Shown here: one piece after another, positions 38,701 to 50,600 of the stretch
Numbering within the stretch: position 1 is the first letter of the stretch
How the letters are laid out: every line of letters begins with the position of its first letter
Assembly (NCBI GenBank): GCA_914767715.1
Contig: OU612066.1
Coordinates: 3,355,001 to 3,419,000 of the forward strand
Direction of reading: 5' to 3'
Length of the DNA: 64,000 nucleotides
Source of the DNA: Membranipora membranacea
Taxonomy: Eukaryota > Bryozoa > Gymnolaemata > Cheilostomatida > Membraniporidae
Notes under the pieces: model-generated
The model's database searches: none
Told to the model about the DNA's origin: nothing
The model's input: the letters and a program-made list of their open reading frames with translations, nothing else
Program-made: the position numbers and the translations under genes

Positions 38701-41700
38701 ACCTCAATTTCGGTGATGATGTATTAAATCCTAGTGGGAACACATTAATCACTATTGTATCATTTGAGTGTTTAGGGTTCAAGTTATTTGAAATAAAAGC
38801 TGCGCATCACTACAAAGGGGGAATCATCATCCATTTCTCCTCACTTCAAAAACATTATCTGAAATATGTGCTAACCATATGCAATAATTACCGTGATTTA
38901 TTTTCTGTTTTTGGCAATAGCTAATATCAGGACCTATCATGTTTATCGCCATCAAAACTTAATCAAAGCCATTAAATGCCTGTATAGTAACAAGTCCTAC
39001 ATCTTATCTTTTCAGAGACACCCTTCACAAACTCCACTCCAACTGCAGGACCACCCAAGTCTGGTTGCTCTCCTCCTCCACATATACAGTATGGTGGATA
39101 TACCCCGCTACAGGAGCATTACAATGACAGTGCTGTGGTGACCTTCACATGTAACACTAACTATGAACATCTCAGTACAAATAAACTAACGTGTAACAAC
39201 AGCAGATGGACCCCACAGATACCAGTTTGTCAAGGTAGGTTGGGAAGTTAAAATGGCATGTGTATGGCTATGGTGCAATGAGATATGCTTATATGTGCTT
39301 TGTATTGTCACAGCAATGTAAAAGGCTTCTGATACCTCTGATGAACATCAAAATTTTTTTCATTATACATTATTTGCCTGATTGATGTTTTGGTTGACAT
39401 GACATAAACGAAAATACTATACACAGAGAAGTAAATTAATCTTATTAACAAACACTTTAGCTTGCGAAATAATTGCCGGAAGTGCAATCAAAAACAGTTA
39501 GAAAATGTCTTGTCTGCTGAAAGATTGTTTAATGAATTTCTATAACTTGGGTTGTAAATTTTCTGTGCAAACCCCCTACGATCATCAGTTACGATCACTC
39601 AACTCCACAAGCTTTATCATACGATAATGGCTCTGTGGCTGTTGCCTGTGTGCGATGAAGGCTATACCAAGGATTGTTTGTCTTTCAGAATACCAGAGGA
39701 TATGAAGGTTCATGTCTGCTGATTTTTCAGGAGGCTTTATTTTATCAGAGAATTGTAACTGGTTGTGAATGATGCATTCATTCCATATTGATAAACACGC
39801 AAACATGGCTATACTTATTTATATTTGTTAGCACACAGCTGATTATCTTTCTAAGACCATGATATTGCCCAAATGAGATGTTTGAAGCTTTATTTCGACC
39901 ATGGACACATTTAGATGTGAAGACATTCAAAATTACCGTTATAGGTCTTCTGGTATAAAAAATGAAGAGAGTGCCAGATGTTTGATTCATTCAGATCATC
40001 AAAATGTAAACAAGATATTATCGATTTCTGACGATTATCTATTAACACAACCAACCATTTCAAAGATTCTCCGAACAGAATCAGACCAAAACAAGATTAT
40101 TGACTGCCAAATCAAGTTTGTTATTGCACTGATTATGTTATGGTCCATAAAAACTTCCTTGTAATGTTTGCCAAAAAAGTGATGCAATAAGGAAAAAGTG
40201 ATATGTTTGATTAGTCATGGAATCTCTCTGACGCCCTTTTATCTTATTAATGATGCTGTGTAAAGTTTATGTGAACATAAAGTTTTCAGTGTAGGACTGC
40301 TAAAAGTCAGCCCAAGGATTTGCGTGTGAATTACGTTGGCTGAATTGTAGTAGTTATCACTGAAATACTTGCATGAACTAACAGATTTATCACCAATATG
40401 GGAACAGTAAAATTCTCGACGCTATGGGCAAAATATCAATGAATTCTGGCTGCATGTGAATCTTATGAATCTAACCTACCTTTAAACCTTAATAATCTAT
40501 ATGTTGTTCCACATTCATGATTATTGTAGATGTTACGAAATCACACTGCAGATCACCTCCAGATGTACAGTTTGGAAGTTATTCTCCCCATAAAGCTACT
40601 TATAAGAATGGAAGTAAGATGATGGTGACATGTGATGCTGGGTATGAATTCCTTTCACATGATAACACTGAGATGACATGCAATGGAGGCCATTGGCAGG
40701 GAAGCTTCCCTGCTTGCGTGCACAAAGGTTTGTTTCCTCCATGACAATGGCCCAAAATTGCTTTTGAATTAGCTCATAAGAGCGTGTTTGATAGTTTGAT
40801 AAAAGCAGTTGTTACATATTTGATGTCATTATTTTTTACTCTTTCATCTAATATCTGGATAGTTGCTTTTTGCGATATTATGGCATTAGCATGGGAATTA
40901 AATGCCCCTAACAACAACCAACAGAGTTTGTGGACTTGAGCAATCTTTTCAGTTAGTTTTGATACTTCTTTTTTCAGAAACATCATCCAATTCAACCGAG
41001 TCTCATTGTCGTGTACCACCTCCCGTTATGAATGGAGCTTTTACACCAAGCCGGCCTCAGTACAAGAATGGATCATCTGTTATGATAACATGTTCACCCA
41101 GTTATTCTCCCCTCTCAGATGAACATCAGAAGTTATTGTGTGTAAATGAACATTGGCAGAACTTTGTACCAGTCTGTGTGAAGGACGAAGGTATGTACCA
41201 CAGGGAATATATCCTTGTCCCAGTGGATGACCTCTTGGCAGACCTGATCATCTTACTTTGGAAATATTGCCAACTCAGATATTTCAGTTGATTAAAAAAG
41301 GATTATAATCAGTAATTCAATGAATAAGAATCTGTCACATGAGTCTAATCTAAAATCTCTGAGTATTTGAGGAGCAGAAAATGAAGCTATTGTTATGTCA
41401 TATTATGTCCATTATACTATATTCTGGTTATTTCAGCCCAAGTTATAAATTCACCATCAGCTCGTAAAGGTAGTGAAGAAGCAGATGGCGAAGATGGGAT
41501 CTCTGTAATTCTGGGGGTGACAATCACTATAATAGCTATACTAGTGGTGGTCATAGTCGTAGGAGTTGTCTGGTTTGTTGTGAAAAAGCGGTGAGTATAT
41601 GCTGTTAATCTTTGTCCCAGCGTTTTGATAGTGGTTTATCCTGCAGTGAGGTAAATTCAATATATAGACAAAACATTATGGCAAATGAGGTTAAATGAAA

Positions 41701-42052
41701 ACTTTCAAATGTTTGAGAAAGATTTCTGGTATGTAATGAGATGTTGCATTGAGCCTTGAAAATCATAATTTAGAAGAGTATTTCGGGATGGGAAAATTTC
41801 CCCACCACCAAAGTGAATAACGCCAATCTATTAAAGGTATGTCATTACTGTAAGTAGTTAATCTTCCGTGAATTATCATCATGAATATCAAAGCAAACAA
41901 ATTCACTCAAGTAGATAACCATCATACCAATGTTAAACTTGCCAAGTGAACCAAAAAACACAAATAATTTTGAAAATCTTACTCACATTATATCTTATGT
42001 TATATTTTATAGGCGAGGTATTCAAAACGAGCGGCTTGTGGAGATGCACTGA
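26749..42052 (+). CDS. Receptor A: CTLD-CUB4-CTLD-sushi3-TM, 1094 aa
   Basis: Eighteen coding exons: 26749-26773, 26986-27104, 27971-28349, 28775-28906, 31688-31860, 33120-33467, 33601-33760, 34478-34665, 35148-35316, 36277-36467, 36787-36952, 37743-38009, 38389-38532, 39016-39234, 40530-40727, 40978-41190, 41437-41590 and 42013-42052. Total 3285 nt. Signal peptide 1-22. CTLD1 ~23-218 has a ~60-residue Thr-rich insert with N-glycosylation sites and PFWWWQ. Four CUB domains span ~219-684 (SSPQYPGFYG, CEWDVDV, DHLYVYE and similar in each). CTLD2 ~685-822 has SWYWSTLNG and VGEPD but lacks the inner cysteine pair. Three sushi domains ~823-1031 show the CysxxPP..G..Cys..W..Cys pattern. TM helix ~1052-1079; tail KKRRGIQNERLVEMH has no obvious signalling motif. 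It is therefore a cell-surface type I receptor or adhesion protein. The ligand is unknown; recognition or adhesion is inference from domains. Confidence 0.93.
27197..27325 (+). pseudogene. Duplicated remnant of receptor A exon 2 end
   Basis: A segment ending CCCCACAGATG|GTAAGTCAACAG repeats the end of exon 26986-27104 and the start of its intron about 130 bases downstream. It carries stop codons (AAATAGTAA) where the exon reads CAAGTC. The remnant resembles the receptor B version of this exon end and intron more than its own neighbour. That suggests a local tandem duplication before A and B diverged, or gene conversion. It is not translatable. Confidence 0.75.
29459..29950 (-). mobile_element. 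Degenerate LINE fragment (reverse transcriptase C-terminal region)
   Basis: Read on the minus strand, shifting frames give ITYAAQCWFPQQGKGDAERL then EKYQRHCIRFIYPDLEHTER, the pattern found just after the reverse transcriptase core of non-LTR elements. Frameshifts and stops break it. It lies in the 2.8-kb intron of receptor A between CTLD1 and CUB1. I did not define both ends. Confidence 0.65.
30151..30988. repeat. Imperfect inverted repeat spanning 0.84 kb in receptor A intron
   Basis: GTATATATCATTAGAAAGCTCTC with CCAGGATT.C at 30151-30195 pairs with its inverse at 30941-30988 (AATCCTGGCAAAGAGAGCTTTCTAATGG). Weak similarity continues outside both arms. This could be an old DNA transposon with about 45-base arms. 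No transposase or target duplication was found. Confidence 0.55.
31982..32895. mobile_element. hAT-type non-autonomous transposon (914 bp), 8-bp TSD
   Basis: Left end CATGGGTGGGCAACCT and right end (inverse) CAGCTGTGGGCAACCT match 13 of 16. They also resemble the hAT terminal consensus beginning CAGGGGTGGGCAA. The element is flanked by a perfect 8-base duplication, CTCTAGAA (31974-31981 and 32896-32903), the length diagnostic of hAT. It has no transposase. It lies in the receptor A intron between the two halves of CUB1. Confidence 0.92.
33944..34270. mobile_element. hAT-type MITE (327 bp) with internal tRNA-like segment
   Basis: Ends CAGGGGCGTATATT and (inverse) CAGTGGCGTATATT match 13 of 14, and a perfect 8-base duplication ATTGCTTG flanks them (33936-33943 and 34271-34278). 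The corresponding intron of receptor B has an unfilled site (..CTATTGCTAATGTAGGG..). On the minus strand about 34150-34225 contains a tRNA-like A box (TAGCTCAGTGTGTAGAGCG) and B box (GGGTTTGAATCCC). Acceptor and anticodon stems do not pair, so this is not a functional tRNA gene. Confidence 0.92.
36966..37445 (-). mobile_element. 5'-truncated LINE in receptor A intron
   Basis: The minus strand encodes a late reverse-transcriptase segment (VIEKVEDFKYLSTFF, then KQKQHFIESLNFPVLAYNIE, IWFRSATEGA). The 3' end carries CAAATAAA-type sequence and an (AATCTT)n tail at the left boundary. Aligned with the receptor B intron (52325-52932), it is a clean insertion between GATTATTA and GGACTTAGTTCAATAC. It therefore arose in A after duplication or was lost from B. 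Confidence 0.8.
38247..38276. repeat. Perfect 30-bp palindrome
   Basis: CATAGACCTACTAAT is followed at once by its exact reverse complement, with no loop. It lies in the receptor A intron that splits CTLD2 and is missing from the matching receptor B intron. Confidence 0.95.
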
Positions 42053-44687
42053 AGCTCACCATTACATCATTCTTTGTGAATACTGATCATTTCACATAAA
42101 TCTTAGATCAGTAACAACTATCAAGATCTCGTTTGATTCATCCAAGTCAAACTGTCTTGTACAAGCCTTGAAGTTAATGATAATATGGATGATGTACTTG
42201 TTTATTCCTCCATTAGCTTATCTATTTGCCATCAAATCACAACAATCCTGATATAAGACCATTTTATTTTACTTTGTGTCATTTCCTTTTGCTGTCACTG
42301 GAACAAGGTCTCTATATTTTTTCTTAACTTTGTGAAATTGTCAATTTTACATTCCAAATTAAGATTTTATTTTTTATAAATTTTGTACATCTACATCCAT
42401 AACCCAAACTTAATAATAAACCCAGACAGGACACTACATGAAGCATTAGCATTGAGGCACTGAGGGCTGAGGCATTCAATTTTGAATGATGATACGACAG
42501 TGATATATTTAGTAGCATCGGTGTCATCATTGAATTGCAGTCCATATCCCGGTTTTATTGATAACTCAATAAATTTCGATCGGATTTTAATTTAACAAAT
42601 GCAATAGATTTAGCAGCTTATTGTAAGAAGTTTTATGTTAATTTCCACCTCAACATTTTTTCTTAGGAAAAAAAAACATCGAGTTGATTGCCAGACGTTT
42701 CTGAAGGTAAAGTGATTATTATAAAAATGAAAATTCGATCGAAATTGAGAGAGTTATCAACCAAAAACCTTGACCGTTGGCTGCAAATCAATAATGGCAT
42801 CATTGCTATTGCAAAATCCAATTTAATGTCACCCACAAAAATTAAGTGCCTCACTTTAGCTTTATATGGTGTCCTGTCTAGGTTAATATTAAGTCAACGT
42901 GTACACCACATGATTATTCTTTATGCCTTCGATAACTTACTATCGCCTGCTGCTATTTCTGTTCGCAAAATATGGCATAAATAACCGATATTTTGTACTT
43001 TCCATGATAAAAAATAAAGTCTATCAAACTATGATTGATTTATCAGCTTATTGACTCCCAGCGAACAGATGCAGAATGCTGCAACATTTGATGTTTGAGA
43101 CTTCAACTTTCGAATCTTTGAAGAATCTAATTTCTGAGAGTTATGTATTCATGGGATTGGCTGGCTGCCGGTCTGTCGTTTAACTCTAGTTTATACATTA
43201 TCAATGCAGGAGAAGTTGGAAGCAATCTAAGATTGAATAATCGTAGCTAATCGATATCAATGACTGGAAAATTACTGGCACAACAAAGATAATGAGGTGT
43301 TTGAAGTTTTATCTTATTGCCCGCTAAATATAAATTGCTGAATATCACCGAAGGTTATACCAGAATCCATCTATGACTACCATCACAGAAACGCATGTGT
43401 GTAGCTTCATCAACATCACTGTCAATATGCACATGTATAACCAAATCAGGCAAATCACTCTCTGATTGATAATAGGAGTCTAGTTGTGTCTGGTATTCCT
43501 TGGCCGTACGGGTATTATTATCCCTATCTGTCTATCTTTCGTAGTACGTAAGTTGTCATCAGCAGATGAGAGATAGGATCTATCTATATCATACACAAGG
43601 TAGAAAAAGACCTTGTGTGTAGAACCATGATGATATTTCCTATATTCCATGACTTTTATGATTCCCAAAATGCTCTAGAAAATATCAAAATATCATTCAT
43701 CATCTAAATCAGTCTCTCATGAAGAGCATCCAAGGTCAATTATTGTGGTTGTTATTGTTATCATTCTTATTTTTTACACTGTAGTCCATAACTTCTAGCT
43801 CTCACCCCTGTCTTCTAGCAAGTTGTGGCTGATGAAAGTCTAAGAGCTTTAGTTTAGTTTTAGCGTAGGTAATTATTACCAGATCCGATATTACCATGTG
43901 ATATTGAAAATGGATCACGGGTGCTCTGGGTAGGAATGGAATTAAATATCTAATGATTCAACAAGAGGCAAAATACGAAAACTGACCACATGTTTCCACT
44001 GGATATACTCTCAGGACACAGTGAGGTGTTTATTGTAATTTCTTTGCCAAAACCTGCTTATTTGATAACTATGGTTGGATTTTCACTTATTTATTGAGAT
44101 ATTTTTTTATGATTAGCTAGGATTTTTTTAGCTGGAGAATTTGACAGATTAATGGTTGGTGTCATTACCTATGTGTTCCAATGCATCTCTGGTATGGTTG
44201 GTTAACTATTTAGAGATATTATATTTAATGCTTAATTTAGGAATATGGTAACTGTCATCAATATTATGAAATATTTGAAGTGTGTGTAAGTATTTTGACG
44301 CAATTTGTGTCATAATACGATCTTTTAATGGATCAGTGTTGATGAGGCGTGCACTGGTCAATCTAGACTCAGGTCTTAAATCCACATGCCTCATGCATTC
44401 CAGTCTTCAACAATTTGTTGACAGATTGGCTCTGCTTGATCGAAGACTTGGAATAGTCCAAAGCTAACCAAACATTACTCCATGATAATAGTGTTTATAT
44501 AATGGTGTGGGATTTCAGTTTGCGGTGCTGTATCTGAGGCTAAGTGAATAAATAGTGATATATGATATACATGAATGTTTTTCTTTTTATACTGTTTAGT
44601 TCCTCATTCCACAATAAGCTGAGCCTTGCCTGGTGCTGTGAAAGTCATTCTTTTGCAGTGCCTCAGACAAAACAGACCATAGCCAGC
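42053..44687. other. Receptor A 3' UTR, and spacer containing duplication boundary
   Basis: A poly(A) signal candidate lies at 43013-43018 (AATAAA), in a block (ATGATAAAAAATAAAG) also found after receptor B. About 42380-42990 has no counterpart after B and looks like an insertion of unknown kind. Similarity to the B 3' flank resumes to about 43370 and again matches 63.5-63.9 kb. From about 43800 the sequence resembles the 25.9-kb region, which marks the start of the second repeat unit. No independent gene is seen. Confidence 0.6.
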
Positions 44688-47600
44688 ATGGCTCTCTGTA
44701 AGCTTACTACATTAGTTCATATATTCCATTTTTTTATTATTAATTTCCAGGTGAAAAATATTTTTGTATATTGTATTCAATTCTCAAACTCTGCCAGGTA
44801 GCACCAGTATTTCTGCTGTTATAACATAGTTGTTATATAAGTTAAATGCTTGTGTGTGATATGGAGATCAGATTGGTGTTAACTTAGTATTTTCTCTTTT
44901 TCAGATGTTCTGATTGCACTGACCACTGCACTGATGGTGATACCTTTATCTCTCGCGCAATGTCCATCTAATGCGACATCCGTTAATTACTATGGAGGTA
45001 ATTGCTATGACCAAATCGTGACCCCACAGATGGTAAGTCAACAGATTGGTTGCATTCAGCATGTGTCTCACTTAAACTTGAACCACGAGCAGGGAAGGGG
45101 GTGTTTGTGAGTGATGTGTTGCAGCAGTCTCCAGGGAAGCAAACAGAAGAGGACAGAAATACACTGGCCTATAAAATTTCTACCCACAGTAATTAAGTAC
45201 CGCCTGTATACTGCATATAAAAAAACCAAGGACTTCTTTCAAAGATGTCCCGCAGCCCTAGCAAATAAATAACATTATATGGCTTTACAAATAAGGAATC
45301 CAGATCAAGATTGAGTAATAACTAAGCTAGATTCTACCACAGTGTTTACTGTTGAAAGGAACGCAGTTATGAATACACTGGTCAATTTCGAAAAGTGGTC
45401 ACTTATAATTTAACTGACGTCAGGGCCAAAATACCCTCCAATCGTCTCTCATATGATCTTCATTTCATTTGTTATAATATTTCCCTAATTGGAGGGCCTT
45501 AGAGCTCCCCTGATGCATCTTTACCGTCGTATAGTCCTATAACACTGAAACTTCTGGTTGAAGTCCTGCTTTTGTCCAACAGATTTAGCAATATGCAGAA
45601 AATCTTTTTTCCTTGATGGTGCTACAAAATGTTTATGATATTCAATTTTGTTTTTTTACCAGAGCTCACCAACTATTTTATTTAATACCTCAGGGTATTT
45701 CAACATGGGGATTATAAATAAATCTGTGTAAATCTGCGTAAATCTGTGTACTGCGGCAGTGAATACATTTATTATTTCAGACCTGGCAAGAAGCTAGAGA
45801 TTACTGTGAGTCAGCCCCTAATGGAGCTTTATTCAGCTTTACCACATATTCTGAGCGTTTAGACGTTAGATCATGGCTCTACAGCTATAGATATTCTAAT
45901 ATCTGGACTGGCGCATACACAGACGATTTCACTGTTGTAAATCCAAACATCACAACTACTACAGAGGCAAGTACTACAACATCATCAACTCTGAGTAATT
46001 GTACAGTAGGCAATGGTACGGACGATTGTAACACTACCACTGCAGCTACGACTCCATTCTGGTGGTGGCAAACAACCACCATGTCTACAACAACAAGAGC
46101 TCCAGCATCTAATGGATTCCTGTTGGATCGCTATGCAACATGGAACTGGGCAGCAAGAGCAAACAGAACTGAATGTAAGTTGTATTGGATTGGCACTTGG
46201 ACAATGGATTCGATGTGATCTCCACTATATATATTCACATGTAGAAGAGATGTAGAAGTTCTCTTATGAATGCTGAGCTACTTGGTTACAAATATTAGCA
46301 TTTACCAAAACATGATACTCTAGCCATATTACCCTCCTAGCCACAGCCACATTTTATGTTTTTTCCTTCTCAAACAAAAGAGAAGGCTTACAGGAGTCAG
46401 GAGTGGACTGATGGTTAAGGGTGCAGACTTGTGATCTGTAAGGTCCAGGTTCGTATCCCAGCGCCGGCAGTCATTCTTAATTTGGTACTAGTGCGCCATT
46501 CATCCTAGCCAGGTCCTTGCGGAACGGGACTAAAAATACCAGAGATCGACTGTGTGTTTGTGCACCACACATACAGTCAAAAGATCCCCCTCTGCCTCAT
46601 AGGTAAACAGTGTAGCGGAATTCTGGCGAGCAAGGGTATAGGGCGCGGCTTGAGTACCATGGGTCCTTGTACATATACTCTAGAGGGAATAACCCTCTCC
46701 GCATTGGAGAGGTAGACTTAAACTTAGAAGTCTTATATTATTATGTTAGGGGTTGCTGATTGGCTTATGGGTTTTGGCAGGGGGAATTCTCCCTGGTTTT
46801 GGTTTGTTGCTGTGTTGAGTTGTCTGTTCAAACCAACACACCAACCTGAGTAGATAACTCCAAGTTGTTCCACTGAATTACCCTTACTACTGAAGAGCAG
46901 GGACGGTGGGACCCTCCCTGATGAGAGGGGGAAATCTTCTATTGATATTTCATTGAAATGTTTTCTTCAACTTTAAAATACTCAATCTTCAGTAACATAC
47001 GACGGGGAGCCCCATGGTACCCTGTTTACAATGTGTTAATGGATTCAATTTCAGGTACTATGTAAGTGTGATATTTGTTTCAGCTTCCATATCAAGGTAC
47101 AGCTCATACTGGGATACAGGATTCCCTGGAGCCGCTACAGGTGCATGTGTGGCATGGCGTTATGGAATGCTCAGAGCTATTCCTTGCAGCACAAAACTAA
47201 ACTTCATCTGTGAATGTGGGTATAACCATAATTTTTTTTGCTGTTGAGAAAGCACTCTAGTTCAAATTCACTTTCCCTGCCTCTTACCTTATCAATAGCG
47301 CTGAATTTTCTAACCTATTGGTTGTCTACTCATGGCTAATTCAGGTCTGTATGGTGGTAGTCAGTTGTCCATACAGTATCCAACTAATCTCAGTTGTTAT
47401 ATACAGATGAGATAAGGTTCAAGTTACTGACTGTGAAAAAATATTTTGAGCTGTTATATAAAGTTTTCACTAGTGGCATGACATCCTCTTATCACAATGG
47501 AGAGACGGGTATTGACTACAGAGCAGATAAGACTCTCTGTGCTATAGAGCTCTTCATGCCTTAGTTTTATCTAAGTGGCCCAAACAAAAAATGGGCCACT

Positions 47601-50600
47601 GATAGGGCAAATCATGTTGTGTATTTCTTCAAAGACAAGTTGTCCAGAAGATCTGAATTTGAAGGTTCATATCCTACTCCTCGTATACCAGTTGAGGTGA
47701 TATGAACGGAGAAGATTTCTGTTTTGCAGATTCATGTGGAGGTACAATTAATAGTGCTGAAAGAACAACAATATCATCACCTCAATATCCAAGTTCTTAT
47801 GGTGTAAACTTGAGATGTGAATGGGATGTGGATGTAGGACGAGGAAGAGCGATCCTAGAGCTAACGGCGTTTGCAACTGAGAACTGCTGCGATTATCTTT
47901 ATGTAAGTGAAGATAATTCTGTCTGTATTCAACGAGCTTGTGCACTCGCAGCGATATTCCTGAAGTATGCTTTATGATCTATACATAGTTGTAGGTCATG
48001 CTGGTGGTTTTCTCACAGCAAAAATCAAACTGGTGTTTAGCTTTGCTGTCGAATGCTTTGCGCTCTGTTATAGAATAATACTCTGTGGGTGATAGACTAG
48101 ATTTCTGAATAATGACACTAGAATTTCATTTTTCATTATAGACAGTCTTCTGAGCTTGAATTTGAACATTTTTGAATAATGAAGTGGCTTAATCACGAGA
48201 ACCGTCCTCACCTAGAAATATAACTATAGGCGCTCAGAGTTCAGCCGGTACCTGACAGTTGTAAATTGAAACCTTACTTTCAGCGCCTTTTACTTTACTT
48301 TATAAGATAAGATAATAAGGTAATCTTTATTTGTTACTAGCATCAAATATGAAGCAAAAGTACTCAGCAGATAAATTTAAAAAATGATAGCTTGCGGGAA
48401 TAATTTTTTTATTAATATTTGGTCGTTCCGCATATGGCACTTATATAACTACGTCTACCCCTCTTATAACACCGGTTTAAAACATGGTCTGAATCCTGAT
48501 GAAAATTATCTGCTGCTGTTAAAATTCGATTACGTACAGTAGCTTCAATATCATAGTTGAAATTGGAGCGCTCAAATGGTTGTAAAAGTGTGGACCTCTC
48601 TCCATCAGTACTAGACTAAAACCAGCGTTCTGAGTTATACAATAAAGCTGGCAAAATAAACAACTGAATAAAATGTTCACCTTGAATAATTTCGTATGAA
48701 TTAAACTTAAAAAAGGAAGGTATCTGGTCTGTCACCAACACTTGCGGTATGGGATTCCCGAGTTATAATCTCATGTTATATCGCCATTTATAGACAGTTA
48801 TAGACAAGGTATTTTAAGAATCATATTCAATCAGGGCTGGGATGGTTGTCTTCCCATTTCTTTTCAGGAATTTAGGATTAGTTATATTACTGCCAGAGTG
48901 TGCCCTCTAATATCAGGATGCACTTCCTTTGACTTCAGTGTTAGCTGATAGGGGATGGCATATGCCTGAATACTACTTAGACGGATAGGTTTATCAATTC
49001 ATAAGGGTTTTGGAGCTGATTATTCTCAAATTCAGTGATGTAAATCCATTAAAATTTAATTATTAATTAATTATTATCAATTATTTCTCAACCCATATCC
49101 CATGCTGGATCAAAATGATATTTTTCGATGATGAGCGATTTCATGCTATGCACTTTTAGCACAGCTTTCCTAATTTCCTTTCCATTCCTATTATATGTTA
49201 CAGGTTTACCAAAGTAGAAGCTCCTTTAGTTACCTGTACAGATTTTCAGGGTCGACAGTCCCGAATCAAGTTATCAGCCCTTCAAACACACTCTACCTCA
49301 GATTCCAGACAGATAGCTCTGTTTCAGGCTCCGGGTTCACCGGTTCGGTCAGGAGTTCAGTTGGTCCAGTGATCAACAATCTACAAGGTCATCATGGAAT
49401 TGTGACTACACAAGAATTCCCTGAGTTATACATGAACAACGCATCTACAGCATGGCAGCTCAGTGTGTATAGAGGAGCTATCACTCTTATGTTCACTGAG
49501 TTTGATATACAGCCAGGCACTAATAGCAGCTGTCAATATGATAAATTAGAGGTAAGTAGCTGTATTACGTGAATTTTGAAAATGAACATCTGAGCTAATC
49601 TTTAAGAGGCTTCTCACGAACCACTTTGCATAGTTTAAAAGCACAATGGAGTATTTTATTTACTATTTATAAGGTGAGACAGGATTCAGCGAGTGGAGTG
49701 CTGTTGGGAACCTTCTGTGGCTCAACTTTACCACCCAATATAACTAGTACAACTGGCAGATTGTTTCTCAACTTCACCACTGATGGTACTATTGTGAGAT
49801 CTGGATTCAGAGCTATCTATTATAGTGATGCCGGTGAGTGAAGCATGAAATATTATTCCATCCCTCCATAGAGTGTAGTAACATAGTATATCTACTCTTG
49901 ATTAAGGTGAGATAATCTCACCTCTCTCCAGAACAAAAAACGTCATCATGTGTTCTATCTATTGCTAATGTAGGGTTTGTTTCAAAATGCCAAATGTATG
50001 TTTGCGTTTGATATTGTTACAATCAAATAAATTCAAAGATTGGCCTGTTCATATCACAAACCATAATAACATGAAATTCACAATTAAAGGCTACCCAAAG
50101 ACCGAAGCATGTTATAGTCAATCAGTTACATATGAATTATTGATGGTGGAAACAGTGCATTCTATAAGGAAAGGAAACTCTCATTCTCTGCCTTATTATG
50201 TCACAGTCTCATTGAATTTTTTTACCATGCAAATCTGACACAACTTTATCATGCATAAGTAACTGACTGACTATAATATGATTTGGTCTGACCATCCCTT
50301 GAATACCCAAACATGGTCCAAGATGGTTACTTTCTAATGATGATTTTATGTTTCCAGCCCCATGTCTACATATACTAAACACTCACTCAGGAGAAATCTT
50401 CACCCCTGGCTATGATCGAGGGTTAGATTATGGATCATATCTCCAGTGTGTGTGGTATATCGATGTAGGTGAAGGTATCGCAAAACTTAACTTTGATTTC
50501 TGGGATGTGGACTACTCCTCCAGTTGTATTCAGGACAGATTAATGGTGAGCGTTTATATACCGGTGCTTGTTCATCAAACTGTTAGAAATCTGTTCTGAA

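Noticed and set aside
42688-42984. 98-codon plus-strand frame after receptor A
   Set aside because: Composition is AT-driven, there is no recognisable domain, and it lies in the inserted 3' UTR segment; not supported as coding.
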